From the NCBI RefSeq assembly GCF_003058055.1, contig NZ_QBTZ01000001.1, positions 3,986,001 to 4,050,000 on the forward strand: a stretch of DNA of 64,000 bases, read 5' to 3'. Under the pieces are notes generated by a model. That model was not told the origin of the DNA. It saw only the letters and a list, made by a program, of their open reading frames with translations, and did not search any database. The first letter of the stretch is position 1; every line of letters begins with the position of its first letter. Source of the stretch: Acidovorax sp. 107. Lineage in GTDB: Bacteria; Pseudomonadota; Gammaproteobacteria; Burkholderiales; Burkholderiaceae_C. The translations under genes were made by a program, and so were the position numbers. This document shows positions 45,153-55,458 of this stretch, in pieces.

Positions 45153-46609
45153 ACAGTTTTGAACCCGTCATGACTCTGCAGCAAGCCTGGGCGCTGCTGC
45201 AGCCGCGTATTCCCACTGCCCGTCTGGTGGGCGATGGCGCCACCCCGCTGGCGCGCGTGCACACCGACACGCGTACGCTGCAGCCGGGCGATTTGTTTGT
45301 GGCACTCAAGGGCGAGCGTTTTGACGCCAACGCCTTCCTGGCCGATGCCCGTGCAGGCGGCGCTGCTGCCGCCATTGCACACGGTGGCCTGGAGGGGGCT
45401 GGTTTGCCAGGTATCGAGGTACCCGACAGCCTGGCCGCGCTGGGTGCGCTGGCCACGGCCTGGCGCGCGCAGCTACCCCTGCCGCTGATTGGCGTGACTG
45501 GCAGCAATGGCAAGACCACGGTGACGCAGATGATTGCGTCCATCCTGCGCGCCTGGCAGGGCGAGGCCGCGTTTGCCACGCAGGGCAACTTCAACAACGA
45601 CATCGGTGTGCCACTGATGCTGATGCGCCTGCGCGCCAGCCACCGCGCCGCCGTGATCGAGATGGGCATGAACCACCCTGGCGAGATCGCCACGCTGGCC
45701 GCCATGGCCCGGCCCACGGTGGCCTTGGTCAACAACGCGCAGCGCGAGCATCTGGAGTTCATGCACACCGTCGAGGCGGTGGCCCGCGAAAACGGTTCGG
45801 TGTTTGCCAGCCTGCCCGCCGATGGTGTGGCTGTGTTCCCGGCAGGGGATGTCTACACGGGCCTGTGGCAGTCGCTGGCCATGGAGCAACCCGGCCGCCG
45901 CACAGTCACCTTTGGCGATGGCGGCGATGTGCGCTGTGCGCAGGCCGCCTGGGAGCGTGGCGCCTGGGCGGTCACCCTGGCCACGTCACGCGGCGAGATC
46001 ACGACCCGCCTGCACATCGCTGGCCGCCACAACGTCACCAATGCGCTGGCAGCCACGGCGTGCACGCTGGCAGCCGGCGCACCCGTTGCGGCCATTGCCC
46101 AGGGGCTGCGTGACTTCACACCCGTCAAGGGCCGTTCGCGCGCGTTCAGCGTGTCCGTTGCAGGGCGCGACATCACGGTGGTGGACGACACCTACAACGC
46201 CAACCCCGATTCCATGCACGCTGCCATCCAGGTACTGGCCGAACTGCCGGGCCCGCAACTGCTGGTGATGGGCGACATGGGCGAGGTGGGCGACCAAGGC
46301 CCGCAGTTCCATGCCGAGGCGGGCGCACTGGCCCGTGAGGCTGGCATCCCCACGATGTTTGCGCTGGGCGCGCAGTCGGTGCATGCCGCGTCGGCCTATG
46401 GCGATGGGGCCCGACATTTCAACGAGATGGGCGCCCTGCTGGATGCCGTGCGCAGCGCATTGCCCGCGGTGGGCAGTGTGCTGGTCAAAGGGTCGCGATT
46501 CATGAAGATGGAACAGGTGGTCGAGGCCATTGCGGCCGCCGCACCGCCGTCAGAACAACAACAAAAGCCGATCAATCCACGGGAGGGACACCATGGCGCA
46601 ACGCATTGA
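45143..46609 (+). CDS. murF: UDP-MurNAc-tripeptide:D-Ala-D-Ala ligase MurF
   Basis: 488 residues. Adds D-Ala-D-Ala to make the pentapeptide. ATP loop GVTGSNGKTTVTQM near 114-127, IEMGMNHPGEI, the carbamylated-Lys region NFNNDIGVPLMLMRL, and the C-terminal VVDDTYNANPDSMHAA. The ATG at 45143 has AGGAG at 45131-45135, 7 bases upstream; a second ATG at 45149 is possible. It ends with a Gln/Pro tail whose codons overlap a small frame and the mraY leader. Confidence 0.95.
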   Translation: MGMNSFEPVMTLQQAWALLQPRIPTARLVGDGATPLARVHTDTRTLQPGDLFVALKGERFDANAFLADARAGGAAAAIAHGGLEGAGLPGIEVPDSLAALGALATAWRAQLPLPLIGVTGSNGKTTVTQMIASILRAWQGEAAFATQGNFNNDIGVPLMLMRLRASHRAAVIEMGMNHPGEIATLAAMARPTVALVNNAQREHLEFMHTVEAVARENGSVFASLPADGVAVFPAGDVYTGLWQSLAMEQPGRRTVTFGDGGDVRCAQAAWERGAWAVTLATSRGEITTRLHIAGRHNVTNALAATACTLAAGAPVAAIAQGLRDFTPVKGRSRAFSVSVAGRDITVVDDTYNANPDSMHAAIQVLAELPGPQLLVMGDMGEVGDQGPQFHAEAGALAREAGIPTMFALGAQSVHAASAYGDGARHFNEMGALLDAVRSALPAVGSVLVKGSRFMKMEQVVEAIAAAAPPSEQQQKPINPREGHHGATH

Positions 46610-46658
46610 AATCGCCCGCACGGTGCCAGCCCATACCGGAGGTGCCACATGCTGCTGA
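46593..46658 (+). CDS. Candidate 21-codon mini-ORF bridging murF and mraY
   Basis: An ATG at 46593 follows a very strong GGGAGGG site at 46581-46587 and encodes [21 protein letters not shown], stopping at 46656-46658 just inside mraY. It overlaps the murF end in another frame. A ribosome terminating here would be placed over the mraY start, so a coupling or leader role is possible. It may equally be a chance frame. Confidence 0.35.
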   Translation: MAQRIEIARTVPAHTGGATCC

Positions 46659-47827
46659 TGCTGTCGCAATGGCTGCAGGGGCTGTCGCCTGAGTTCGGCT
46701 TTTTCCGGGTGTTCCAGTACCTCACCTTCCGTGCGGTGATGGCGGCCTTGACGGCGCTGCTCATCGGGCTGGTGGCAGGCCCCAAGGTGATCCGCGTGCT
46801 CACCTCGCTCAAGATCGGCCAGCCCATCCGGGGCTATGCCATGCAGTCGCACCTGTCCAAGAGCGGCACGCCCACCATGGGGGGGGTGCTGATCCTGCTG
46901 TCGATCGCCATTTCCACCCTGCTGTGGTTTGACCTGTCCAACCGCTTTGTGTGGATCGTGCTCATCGTCACGCTGGGCTTTGGTGCCATTGGCTGGGCGG
47001 ACGACTGGCGCAAGGTGGTCAACAAGGACCCCGAGGGCATGCGTTCGCGCGAAAAGTATTTCTGGCAGTCCGTCATCGGCTTGGTTGCAGCGCTGTACCT
47101 GGCGTTCAGCATTTCCGAAAGCTCCAACGCCAAGGTGTGGGAGCTGTTCGTGGCGTGGGTGCAGTCCGGCTTCTCGCTCGACCTGCCTCCCAAGGCCGGG
47201 CTGCAGCTGCCATTCTTCAAGGAAATCAGCTACCCGCTGGGGGTGCTGGGCTTTGTGGTTCTGACCTACCTCGTCATCGTGGGTTCAAGCAATGCGGTGA
47301 ACCTGACCGACGGCCTGGACGGCCTGGCCATCATGCCCGTGGTGATGGTGGGCTCGGCCCTGGGCGTGTTCGCCTATGTCACCGGCAGCTCGGTGTATTC
47401 CAAGTACCTGTTCTTCCCGCACATTCCGGGTTCGGGCGAGTTGCTGATCTTCTGCGCGGCCATGGCGGGCGCGGGCCTGGCCTTTCTGTGGTTCAACGCG
47501 CACCCGGCGCAGGTGTTCATGGGCGACGTGGGCGCACTGGCCCTCGGTGGCGCCTTGGGCACCATCGCCGTGATCGTGCGCCAGGAAATCGTGCTCGCCA
47601 TCATGGGTGGCATCTTTGTGGTCGAGGCCCTGTCGGTGATGCTGCAGGTGACCTGGTTCAAATACACCAAGAAGCGCTACGGCGAGGGCCGCCGTCTGCT
47701 CAAGATGGCGCCGCTGCACCACCACTTTGAAAAGAGCGGCTGGAAGGAGACGCAGGTGGTCGTGCGCTTCTGGATCATCACCATGCTGCTGTGCTTGATT
47801 GGTCTGTCCACGCTGAAACTGCGATGA
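46649..47827 (+). CDS. mraY: Phospho-MurNAc-pentapeptide translocase MraY
   Basis: 392 residues, ten predicted membrane segments. Transfers phospho-MurNAc-pentapeptide to undecaprenyl phosphate, giving lipid I. Conserved motifs: [23 protein letters not shown] (Asp pair), [23 protein letters not shown] and the histidine loop [22 protein letters not shown] site precedes the ATG. The stop overlaps the murD start (ATGA). Confidence 0.96.
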   Translation: MLLMLSQWLQGLSPEFGFFRVFQYLTFRAVMAALTALLIGLVAGPKVIRVLTSLKIGQPIRGYAMQSHLSKSGTPTMGGVLILLSIAISTLLWFDLSNRFVWIVLIVTLGFGAIGWADDWRKVVNKDPEGMRSREKYFWQSVIGLVAALYLAFSISESSNAKVWELFVAWVQSGFSLDLPPKAGLQLPFFKEISYPLGVLGFVVLTYLVIVGSSNAVNLTDGLDGLAIMPVVMVGSALGVFAYVTGSSVYSKYLFFPHIPGSGELLIFCAAMAGAGLAFLWFNAHPAQVFMGDVGALALGGALGTIAVIVRQEIVLAIMGGIFVVEALSVMLQVTWFKYTKKRYGEGRRLLKMAPLHHHFEKSGWKETQVVVRFWIITMLLCLIGLSTLKLR

Positions 47828-49797
47828 ACCCGAACGAGCCCCTTCTTCCCGACCCCCTCGGCACACCCGAGGCCGTGCCCCCGATGGCAGGGGCCGGGGT
47901 GGACGCTGACGGCGCTCCAGAGGTCAATTCCGGAACGCAGGACGCTGCGCCCCTGGCACCTGACGTGAATGCGGCCCAGGACGTTGCCGATCCAGCGACG
48001 GAGAGCAGTGAAGTAACAGACGCTCCGCTCGTCGCTGGGGACACCGAGGTGGCCCCAGGCGCGCCTGCAGCGAAAGGCACCACCGCTGCCTGGAATCCCG
48101 AGGCGGTGCCTGCCGTCTCCGCCGCCAAGGCGGCTGCGGACTTTGTGGCCCAGATCTTTGCCGAGGTGGCCGCACCCGAGTCGGGAGCCTCTGACAGTAC
48201 GGATGCCCCCGACGCCGTGGAGGCCGACGAGCCCGTGACTCCCGATGTGCCTGCAGGCCCCGCGCGTGAGGGCGTTGCGAACCTGCTGCACAACCAGCCC
48301 ATCCTGATCCTGGGCCTGGGTGCCTCGGGCTTGGCGATGGCACGCTGGTGCGTGCGCTGCGGTGCGCAGGTCACCGTGGCCGATACCCGCGCGGCCCCAC
48401 CGCAACTGCCCACGCTGCAACAGGAGCTCCCCCAGGTACGGTTTGTGTCGGGCGCATTCGACGCCAGCCTGGTGCAAGAGCAGGGCCTGCACGCGGTTTA
48501 TCGTTCACCCGGGCTGAGCCTCGAAGCAGTTGCTCCTGTTTTGGAAGCGGCTCGTGCAAATGACATCAGCACTGGCGGCGAATTGAGCCTGTACGCCCAG
48601 GCCCTGGCAGTCTTGCGTGGATCGCACGCGTATGCACCGGCCGTGCTGGCCATCACCGGGACCAATGGCAAGACCACCGTGACCTCGCTCACCGGCCAGC
48701 TGGTGGAGCGTTCAGGCAAACGCGTCGCCGTGGCCGGCAACATCGGCCCCACCCTGCTCGACACGCTGGCTGAGCACCTGGATGCAGACACCTTGCCCGA
48801 CGTGTGGGTGCTGGAACTGTCGAGCTTTCAGCTGGATGGCATCACGGGCTTCGAGCCCACGGCCGCCACGGTGCTCAACATCACGCAGGACCACCTGGAC
48901 TGGCACGGCAGCATCGAGGCCTATGCGGCCGCCAAGGCGCGCATCTTTGGTCAGACGGGCTTGATGATCCTGAACCGCGAAGACACGGCGGTGATGGCCA
49001 TGCTTCCGCCCCCCGTCAAAGTCAAGCTGCAAAAGCCGCAGGTGCGTGCGCACCTCACCTTTGGTGGCGACATGCCGCGGCGTCCGGGCGACTTTGGCAT
49101 CGAAGTGGTGAGCGGCATGCCCTGGCTGGTGCGCGCGATGGACGCGGACGAAACCCGCAAGCGCGGTCGCAACGAGGTCGAGGAAGACCTGCACATCCAG
49201 CGGCTCATTCCGGCGGATGCGCTGCGCATCCGCGGCCGCCACAACGCCACCAATGCGCTGGCGGCGCTTGCACTGGCTTCGGCGGCCGGTTGTCCGCTGG
49301 CTCCCATGTTGTACGGCCTGCGCGAGTACCGGGGTGAGCCTCACCGTGTGGAGCCCGTGGCCATCATCCACGGTGTGGAATATTTCGACGACAGCAAGGG
49401 CACCAACGTGGGCGCTACGGCGGCAGCGCTGGTCGGGCTGGGCACGGAGCGGCGCCTGGTGGTCATCCTGGGCGGAGAAGGCAAGGGGCAGGACTTTGCG
49501 CCCCTGGCGGCGCCCGTGGCGCGTTATGCGCGTGCGGTGGTGTTGATCGGCCGCGATGCGCCACTGATCCGCGCGGCATTACAGGACGCAGGTGTGCCGC
49601 TGCTGGATGCCGAAACCTTGCCCCAGGCCGTGGCACTGGCCGCGCAGCGTGCCCATTCGGGCGACGCGGTGCTGATGTCACCCGCCTGCGCGAGCTTTGA
49701 CATGTTCAAGGACTACGAACACCGCGCGCAGGTCTTCTGCGAGACGGTGCGGACCATGGCCGACGACGCCGGCCAGCCGACGGAGGGTATGCAATGA
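47824..49797 (+). CDS. murD: UDP-MurNAc-L-Ala:D-Glu ligase MurD with acidic N-terminal extension
   Basis: 657 residues, about 200 more than E. coli MurD (438). Roughly the first 155 residues are Ala/Pro/Asp/Glu-rich and probably disordered. The catalytic part then begins at [17 protein letters not shown] (near 159), with ATP loop [25 protein letters not shown], and the C-terminal [14 protein letters not shown]. The ATG at 47824 is in an ATGA overlap with mraY, which supports translation of the extension; an internal start cannot be excluded. The enzyme adds D-Glu to UDP-MurNAc-L-Ala. Confidence 0.92.
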   Translation: MNPNEPLLPDPLGTPEAVPPMAGAGVDADGAPEVNSGTQDAAPLAPDVNAAQDVADPATESSEVTDAPLVAGDTEVAPGAPAAKGTTAAWNPEAVPAVSAAKAAADFVAQIFAEVAAPESGASDSTDAPDAVEADEPVTPDVPAGPAREGVANLLHNQPILILGLGASGLAMARWCVRCGAQVTVADTRAAPPQLPTLQQELPQVRFVSGAFDASLVQEQGLHAVYRSPGLSLEAVAPVLEAARANDISTGGELSLYAQALAVLRGSHAYAPAVLAITGTNGKTTVTSLTGQLVERSGKRVAVAGNIGPTLLDTLAEHLDADTLPDVWVLELSSFQLDGITGFEPTAATVLNITQDHLDWHGSIEAYAAAKARIFGQTGLMILNREDTAVMAMLPPPVKVKLQKPQVRAHLTFGGDMPRRPGDFGIEVVSGMPWLVRAMDADETRKRGRNEVEEDLHIQRLIPADALRIRGRHNATNALAALALASAAGCPLAPMLYGLREYRGEPHRVEPVAIIHGVEYFDDSKGTNVGATAAALVGLGTERRLVVILGGEGKGQDFAPLAAPVARYARAVVLIGRDAPLIRAALQDAGVPLLDAETLPQAVALAAQRAHSGDAVLMSPACASFDMFKDYEHRAQVFCETVRTMADDAGQPTEGMQ

Positions 49798-51068
49798 CCG
49801 CCAAGGCCAGCACCCTGACCCTGCTGCAACGCGTGACCGGCTGGTTCGGTGGCCTGCCCGGCAAGGCGGCCGATGTGCTGCCCGTGCGCGTGGGCGGCAC
49901 CGAGTACCGCCAGTCGTCGAGCACGCCCGCGAGTGTGCTGGGCTTTGACCAGGCCTTGCTCTGGGTGGTGGTGGCGTTGCTGGCGTGGGGGCTGGTGATG
50001 GTGTATTCCGCGTCGATTGCCATGCCGGACAACCCCCGGTTTGCCAACTACGCGTCCACGCACTTCCTGACCCGCCACATGATGTACCTGGTCGTGGGGT
50101 TTGTGGCGGCGCTGCTGGCGTTCCAGATACCCATGGCGCTGTGGGAGCGCGTGGCGCCCTGGTTGTTCATCGTGGCGCTGCTCATGCTTGTGGCGGTGCT
50201 GATCCCCGGCGTGGGCAAGGTGGTCAATGGTGCGCGCCGCTGGTTGTCCATCGGGCCCGTGGGCTTCCAGCCCTCCGAGGTGGCGAAGTTTGCGGTGCTT
50301 GTCTACGCTGCCGACTACATGGTGCGCAAGATGGAGGTGAAGGAGCGTTTCTTCCGCGCCGTGCTGCCCATGGGCGCGGCGGTGGCCATCGTGGGCGTGT
50401 TGCTGCTGGCCGAGCCCGACATGGGCGCCTTCATGGTGGTCGCCGTGATCGCCATGGGCATCCTGTTCCTGGGCGGTGTGAATGCCCGCATGTTCTTCCT
50501 GATCGCGGGCGTGCTGGTGGGGGCCTTTGCGCTGATGATTGCCAGCTCGCCCTGGCGCCGCGAGCGCGTGTTTGCGTACCTGGACCCCTTCAGCGACCAG
50601 CACGCGTTGGGCAAGGGCTACCAGCTGTCGCACTCGCTGATCGCCATCGGACGCGGCGAGGTGTTTGGCGTGGGCCTGGGGGGCAGTGTGGAGAAGCTGC
50701 ACTGGCTGCCCGAGGCGCACACCGACTTCCTGATGGCGGTGATCGGTGAAGAGTTTGGCCTGGTGGGCGTGGTCGCGCTCATCATCCTGTTCCTGTGGAT
50801 GACCCGCCGCATCATGCACATTGGTCGCCAGGCCATTGCGCTGGACCGCGTTTTCTCGGGCCTCGTCGCGCAGGGCGTGGCGATCTGGATCGGTTTCCAG
50901 GCTTTCATCAACATGGGCGTGAACCTGGGCGCACTGCCGACCAAGGGGCTCACGCTGCCGCTGATGAGTTTTGGCGGGTCGGCGATTCTGATGAACCTGG
51001 TGGCGCTGGCGGTGGTGCTGCGCGTGGACTATGAAAACAAGCTGCTCATGCGCGGAGGCCGCGTATGA
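49794..51068 (+). CDS. ftsW: Septal peptidoglycan glycosyltransferase FtsW
   Basis: 424 residues, SEDS family with about ten membrane segments after a ~45-residue N-terminal cytoplasmic part. Conserved features: [29 protein letters not shown], the catalytic Asp loop [28 protein letters not shown] and [15 protein letters not shown]. It polymerises septal glycan in partnership with FtsI. ATGA overlaps on both sides. Confidence 0.95.
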   Translation: MTAKASTLTLLQRVTGWFGGLPGKAADVLPVRVGGTEYRQSSSTPASVLGFDQALLWVVVALLAWGLVMVYSASIAMPDNPRFANYASTHFLTRHMMYLVVGFVAALLAFQIPMALWERVAPWLFIVALLMLVAVLIPGVGKVVNGARRWLSIGPVGFQPSEVAKFAVLVYAADYMVRKMEVKERFFRAVLPMGAAVAIVGVLLLAEPDMGAFMVVAVIAMGILFLGGVNARMFFLIAGVLVGAFALMIASSPWRRERVFAYLDPFSDQHALGKGYQLSHSLIAIGRGEVFGVGLGGSVEKLHWLPEAHTDFLMAVIGEEFGLVGVVALIILFLWMTRRIMHIGRQAIALDRVFSGLVAQGVAIWIGFQAFINMGVNLGALPTKGLTLPLMSFGGSAILMNLVALAVVLRVDYENKLLMRGGRV

Positions 51069-52135
51069 GCAAGCAAAAGACCGCACTCATCATGGCCGGT
51101 GGCACCGGTGGCCACATCTTCCCCGGCTTGGCCGTGGCCGAAGAGCTGCGTACGCGTGGCTGGCGCGTGCATTGGCTGGGCGCGCCCGGCAGCATGGAGT
51201 CGCGCATCGTGCCGCAGCACGGCTTTGCGCTGGAACTCATCGATTTCTCGGGTGTGCGCGGCAAGGGGCTCGTCACGCTGGCCCTGCTGCCGCTGCGTCT
51301 GTTGCGCGCGTTCTGGCAGGCGCTGCAGGTCGTGCGCCGTGTGAAGCCCGACGTGGTGGTAGGCCTGGGCGGCTACATCACCTTTCCGGGCGGGATGATG
51401 GGCGTGCTCGCGGGCAAGCCTCTGGTGCTGCACGAGCAGAACTCCGTGGCCGGCATGGCCAACAAGGTACTGGCCGGTGTGGCCGACCGGGTGTTCACGG
51501 CCTTCCCCCATGTGTTCAACAAAGGTCAGTGGGTGGGCAACCCCCTGCGCACCGCCTTCACGCAGCAGCCCGGCCCGGCCGAGCGGTTTGCGGGCCGCAC
51601 CGGCCCCCTGCGCCTTCTGGTGGTGGGCGGCAGCCTGGGCGCGCGTGCACTCAACGAGATCGTGCCCCAGGCCATCACCCTCATGCCTGCCGAACAACGA
51701 CCCACCGTGGTCCATCAAAGCGGAGCGACGCAGATCGATGCGCTGCGCGCCAACTACGCCGCCGCCGGGGTCGAGGCAGAGTTGACGCCTTTCATCGACG
51801 ACACCGCCAGCGCGTTTGCAGCGGCCGACATCATCGTTTGCCGGGCGGGGGCGAGCACCGTCACCGAGATCGCGGCCGTGGGCGCCGCATCCATCTTTGT
51901 GCCCTTCCCGTCGGCCGTGGACGACCACCAGACCACCAACGCGCAGTTCCTGGTGAATGCGGGCGGCGGCTGGCTGGTGCAGCAGCGCGACCTGACGCCG
52001 CAAGGGCTGTCTGAAATGCTATTGAAATTGGAGCGATCCACGCTTGTGGATGTAGCGCTCAAGGCCAAAAACATGCAAAAAATCAACGCCACCCGCGAGG
52101 TGGTGACTGCCTGCGAGGAGTTGGCCCAACCATGA
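51065..52135 (+). CDS. murG: Undecaprenyl-PP-MurNAc-pentapeptide GlcNAc transferase MurG
   Basis: 356 residues. GT28 enzyme at the inner face of the membrane that makes lipid II. N-terminal [43 protein letters not shown] and the UDP-GlcNAc region [20 protein letters not shown] are present. The C-terminal helix region (about 315-340, [19 protein letters not shown]) is encoded by a copy of the dispersed repeat. Confidence 0.96.
   Translation: MSKQKTALIMAGGTGGHIFPGLAVAEELRTRGWRVHWLGAPGSMESRIVPQHGFALELIDFSGVRGKGLVTLALLPLRLLRAFWQALQVVRRVKPDVVVGLGGYITFPGGMMGVLAGKPLVLHEQNSVAGMANKVLAGVADRVFTAFPHVFNKGQWVGNPLRTAFTQQPGPAERFAGRTGPLRLLVVGGSLGARALNEIVPQAITLMPAEQRPTVVHQSGATQIDALRANYAAAGVEAELTPFIDDTASAFAAADIIVCRAGASTVTEIAAVGAASIFVPFPSAVDDHQTTNAQFLVNAGGGWLVQQRDLTPQGLSEMLLKLERSTLVDVALKAKNMQKINATREVVTACEELAQP
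52015..52078 (+). repeat. Dispersed repeat copy inside murG
   Basis: TGCTATTGAAATTGGAGC, GATCCACGCTTGTGGAT with a small inverted repeat (ATCCAC/GTGGAT), then GTAGCGCTCAAGGCC and AAAAAC. The order of blocks (GCTATT..AATT, CGCTTG, AGCGCT, AAGGCC, A-run) matches other copies. In frame, near the C-terminus. Confidence 0.7.
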
Positions 52136-53565
52136 AACATGCGATTCGCCATATCCATTTCGTAGGCCTGGGCGGTGCCGGCATGAGCGGCATCGCCGAA
52201 GTGCTGTTCAACCTGGGCTATCGCATCTCGGGCTCGGACCTGGCCGACAGCGCCACGCTGCGCCGTCTGGCAGATCTGGGCATCAAGACCTGCCTCGGCC
52301 ACGCGGCAGCGCACATCGATGGCGCCGACGCCGTGGTCACGTCCACAGCGGTCACTTCGGACAACCCCGAGGTGCTGGCCGCGCGCGAAAAGAAGATTCC
52401 CGTGGTGCCGCGCGCACTGATGCTGGCCGAGCTGATGCGCCTGAAGCAGGGCATTGCCATTGCGGGCACACACGGCAAGACCACCACCACCAGCCTCGTG
52501 ACCAGCGTGCTGGCCGAGGCGGGGCTGGATCCGACCTTTGTGATTGGCGGCAAGCTCAACAGCGCGGGCGCCAATGCCAAGCTGGGCAGCGGTGACTACA
52601 TCGTGGTCGAGGCGGACGAGTCCGACGCGTCGTTTCTGAACCTGCTGCCCGTGATGGCGGTGGTGACCAACATCGACGCCGACCACATGGAGACCTACGG
52701 CCACGACTTCGGCCGGCTCAAGGGCGCGTTTGTCGACTTTCTGCACCGCATGCCGTTCTACGGCACGGCCGTCCTCTGTGTGGACAGCCCGGCCGTGCGC
52801 GACATCCTGCAAAGCGTGACCTGCCCCATCACCAGCTACGGCTTCTCGGAAGACGCGCAGGTGCGTGCCATCAACGTGCGTGCCGAGGCCGGCCAGATGC
52901 GCTTCACGGTGCAGCGGCGCAATGGCGTCACGCTGCCCGACATGGAGATCGTGCTCAACCTGGCGGGCGAGCACAACGTGCTCAACGCGTTGTCGGCCAT
53001 TGCCGTGGCGGTGGAGCTGAACATCCCCGACGAAGCGGTGCAACGCGCGCTGGCAGGCTTCAAGGGCGTAGGCCGGCGCTTCCAGCGCTATGGCGATCTG
53101 CCCGCGAAGGACGGCGGCACCTTCACCGTCATCGACGACTACGGCCACCACCCAGTGGAGATGGCCGCCACGCTGGCGGCCGCACGCGGTGCCTTCCCCG
53201 GGCGGCGCCTGGTGCTGGCCTTCCAGCCGCACCGCTACAGCCGCACGCGCGATTGCTTCGAGGATTTCGTCAAGGTCATCGGCAATGCCGACGCGGTGCT
53301 GCTCACCGAGGTGTACGCCGCTGGTGAGGCGCCAGTCGTGGCCGCCGACGGTCGCTCGCTGGCCCGTGCCCTGCGGGTGGCAGGGCGGGTGGAGCCGGTG
53401 TTTGTGGACAACGTGGCCGACATGCCGCAGGCCATCGCCGACAACGCACGCGCGGGCGACGTGGTGATGTGCATGGGCGCGGGCTCCATTGGCGCCGTGC
53501 CCGGCAAGGTGGTTGAAATGCTACAAAATAATGAGCTGAAAGCGCACGAAGGGAGCGCACCATGA
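52132..53565 (+). CDS. murC: UDP-MurNAc:L-Ala ligase MurC
   Basis: 477 residues. First amino-acid addition to UDP-MurNAc. N-terminal [21 protein letters not shown] loop [24 protein letters not shown], the E-loop [14 protein letters not shown] and FQPHRYSRT. The extreme C-terminus ([15 protein letters not shown]) is encoded by a dispersed repeat copy and replaces the usual tail. It overlaps murG and ddl by 4 bases each. Confidence 0.95.
   Translation: MKHAIRHIHFVGLGGAGMSGIAEVLFNLGYRISGSDLADSATLRRLADLGIKTCLGHAAAHIDGADAVVTSTAVTSDNPEVLAAREKKIPVVPRALMLAELMRLKQGIAIAGTHGKTTTTSLVTSVLAEAGLDPTFVIGGKLNSAGANAKLGSGDYIVVEADESDASFLNLLPVMAVVTNIDADHMETYGHDFGRLKGAFVDFLHRMPFYGTAVLCVDSPAVRDILQSVTCPITSYGFSEDAQVRAINVRAEAGQMRFTVQRRNGVTLPDMEIVLNLAGEHNVLNALSAIAVAVELNIPDEAVQRALAGFKGVGRRFQRYGDLPAKDGGTFTVIDDYGHHPVEMAATLAAARGAFPGRRLVLAFQPHRYSRTRDCFEDFVKVIGNADAVLLTEVYAAGEAPVVAADGRSLARALRVAGRVEPVFVDNVADMPQAIADNARAGDVVMCMGAGSIGAVPGKVVEMLQNNELKAHEGSAP
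53515..53553 (+). repeat. Dispersed repeat copy at the 3' end of murC
   Basis: GCTACAAAATAATGAGCTG (53520-53538) is identical to the copy inside the NUDIX-MBL gene at 26044-26062 (opposite strand). AAAGCGCACGAAGG follows. Only the first half of the element is clear; it ends about 10 bases before the ddl start. Confidence 0.7.
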
Positions 53566-54551
53566 CCCTTCCTGAATCGAATATCGACGTGAAATCGCTG
53601 GGCAAGGTGGCCGTCCTGATGGGCGGAGACTCGGCCGAGCGCGAGGTGTCGCTGATGTCGGGCAGCGGCGTGCTGCAGGCGCTGCGCTCGCGTGGCGTGG
53701 ATGCCCATGCGTTTGACCCCGCACAGAACGCGCTGGGCGATTTGAAGCGCGATGGCTATGCGCGCTGCTTCATCGCACTGCACGGCCGCCATGGCGAAGA
53801 CGGCACGGTGCAGGGCGCGCTGGAGCTGCTGCGCATTCCGTATACCGGTCCCGGCGTGATGGCATCCGCAATCGCCATGGACAAGGTCATGACCAAACGG
53901 GTATGGCTGGCCGAGGGCCTGCCCACGCCACGTTACGTGTGGCTGGCCCCTGACCGTCAACAGCGTGAAGTAGTGCGCACGGTGCCCGATGAACTGGGCT
54001 TGCCCCTCATCGTCAAGCCGCCGCGCGAAGGCTCGTCCATCGGCGTGACCAAGGTGCGCGGCTATTCGGACATGCAGGAGGCCGTGCAGCTGTCGGCCCA
54101 GTACGACCCCGACGTGCTGTGTGAAGAGTTCATCGAAGGCGAAGAGGTGACCTGCCCCGTGCTGGGCCAGGGCGCCAGCGCCCGTGCGCTGCCGGTGATC
54201 CGCATCGTGGCGCCCGATGGCGCCTACGACTACCAGAACAAGTACTTCACCGACGACGTGAAGTACCAGTGCCCGAGCGGCCTGCCCGAGGCCGAGGAGC
54301 GCGAGATCCAGCGCATCGTGCTGGAGGCCTACCGCACCCTGGGCTGCCGTGGCTGGGGCCGTGCCGACCTGATGATCCGCGCGAGCGACCGCAAGCCCTT
54401 CCTCCTGGAGATGAACACATCCCCAGGCATGACAGGCCATTCGCTCGTGCCCATGTCGGCCCGGGCCTCGGGCATCAGCTACGAAGAGCTGTGCCTGCGC
54501 ATCCTCGCGGATGCGGCACTGGACACGCCCGCAAAGCCAAAGGCTGCCTGA
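53562..54551 (+). CDS. ddl: D-alanine--D-alanine ligase
   Basis: 329 residues. ATP-grasp enzyme. N-terminal [19 protein letters not shown] with [17 protein letters not shown]-binding [19 protein letters not shown], and the metal-binding C-terminus [18 protein letters not shown]. The stop TGA shares its A with the ATG of ftsQ (TGATG), so translation is coupled. Confidence 0.95.
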   Translation: MTLPESNIDVKSLGKVAVLMGGDSAEREVSLMSGSGVLQALRSRGVDAHAFDPAQNALGDLKRDGYARCFIALHGRHGEDGTVQGALELLRIPYTGPGVMASAIAMDKVMTKRVWLAEGLPTPRYVWLAPDRQQREVVRTVPDELGLPLIVKPPREGSSIGVTKVRGYSDMQEAVQLSAQYDPDVLCEEFIEGEEVTCPVLGQGASARALPVIRIVAPDGAYDYQNKYFTDDVKYQCPSGLPEAEEREIQRIVLEAYRTLGCRGWGRADLMIRASDRKPFLLEMNTSPGMTGHSLVPMSARASGISYEELCLRILADAALDTPAKPKAA

Positions 54552-55357
54552 TGAATCAGACGCTGCCCGCACCCCTGGACGTCAAGCTCATGAACCTGAC
54601 CGCGTCGGTCCTGTTCGTGGGCTGCGCCATGGCGGTGCTGGCAGCGGGGGCATGGTGGGTACTGCGCTACCCGGGCTTTGCCATCGCACGCATCGTGGTG
54701 CAGGGCGAGCTGGTGCACAACAACGCGGTGACGCTGCGGGCCAATGTGGCGCCGCACCTGGTGGGCAACTTCTTCACGGTGGACCTGCGGGCCGCCCGCG
54801 AGGCCTTCGAGCAGGTGCCCTGGGTGCGCCGCGCGCAAGTGCGTCGGGTCTACCCCGGCAGCCTGCGCGTGGAGTTGCAGGAGCACGACGCCGTGGCGTA
54901 TTGGGGCCCAGACACTGGCTCAGCGCTGGTCAACAGCCAGGGTGAAGTCTTCGAGGCGAATGTGGGCGATGTGGAGCAGGAAGGCCTGCCGCGCCTGTTA
55001 GGGCCTGCAGGTAGTTCGGCCGAGGTGCTGCAGATGTATGGCCTGCTGGAGCCGGTGTTCAAGCCCCTGGGGCTGGACGTGGAAGAACTGGAGCTGACGG
55101 GGCGGGGCGGCTGGCGCGTCACCCTCGACAGCGAGGCGGTGGTGGAGCTGGGGGGCGGCACGCCACAGGAAGTGGTGCAACGCACACAGCGGTTTGTGCG
55201 CACCCTCACCCAGGTGGCCGCGCAGTACGGCCGCCGCGTGGATGCGCTGGAGTCTGCGGACTTGCGCCACGCGGGGGGCTATGCGCTGCGTTTGCGGGGC
55301 GTGACCACGGTGAGCGCGGACGCCGCTGGCGGCGCTGCGGGTGTGCGCCGGAGGTGA
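54551..55357 (+). CDS. ftsQ: Cell division protein FtsQ
   Basis: 268 residues. Short cytoplasmic tail, one membrane helix (about 17-38), a POTRA domain (about 42-115: FAIARIVVQGELVHNNAV; VPWVRRAQVRRVYPGSLRV) and a beta domain (to about 240). It recruits FtsB/FtsL to the divisome. The Arg-rich tail GVRRR ends the protein. The ATG at 54551 overlaps the ddl stop. Confidence 0.93.
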   Translation: MNQTLPAPLDVKLMNLTASVLFVGCAMAVLAAGAWWVLRYPGFAIARIVVQGELVHNNAVTLRANVAPHLVGNFFTVDLRAAREAFEQVPWVRRAQVRRVYPGSLRVELQEHDAVAYWGPDTGSALVNSQGEVFEANVGDVEQEGLPRLLGPAGSSAEVLQMYGLLEPVFKPLGLDVEELELTGRGGWRVTLDSEAVVELGGGTPQEVVQRTQRFVRTLTQVAAQYGRRVDALESADLRHAGGYALRLRGVTTVSADAAGGAAGVRRR

Positions 55358-55458
55358 TGGCATGGACCGCAGCGAATCGGTGGTGGTGTGGTGCGTGACG
55401 GGGCGGGCGGGGTGGGCCGCAGTGCCACAGGCAAGAACAGAGAAGGGCAGAGACTGAT

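Noticed and set aside
48525..48590. Possible further copy of the dispersed repeat in murD (GTTGCTCCTGTTTTGGAAGC region)
   Set aside because: Some blocks resemble the element, but the order and palindromic arms are too weak to distinguish from ordinary coding sequence.
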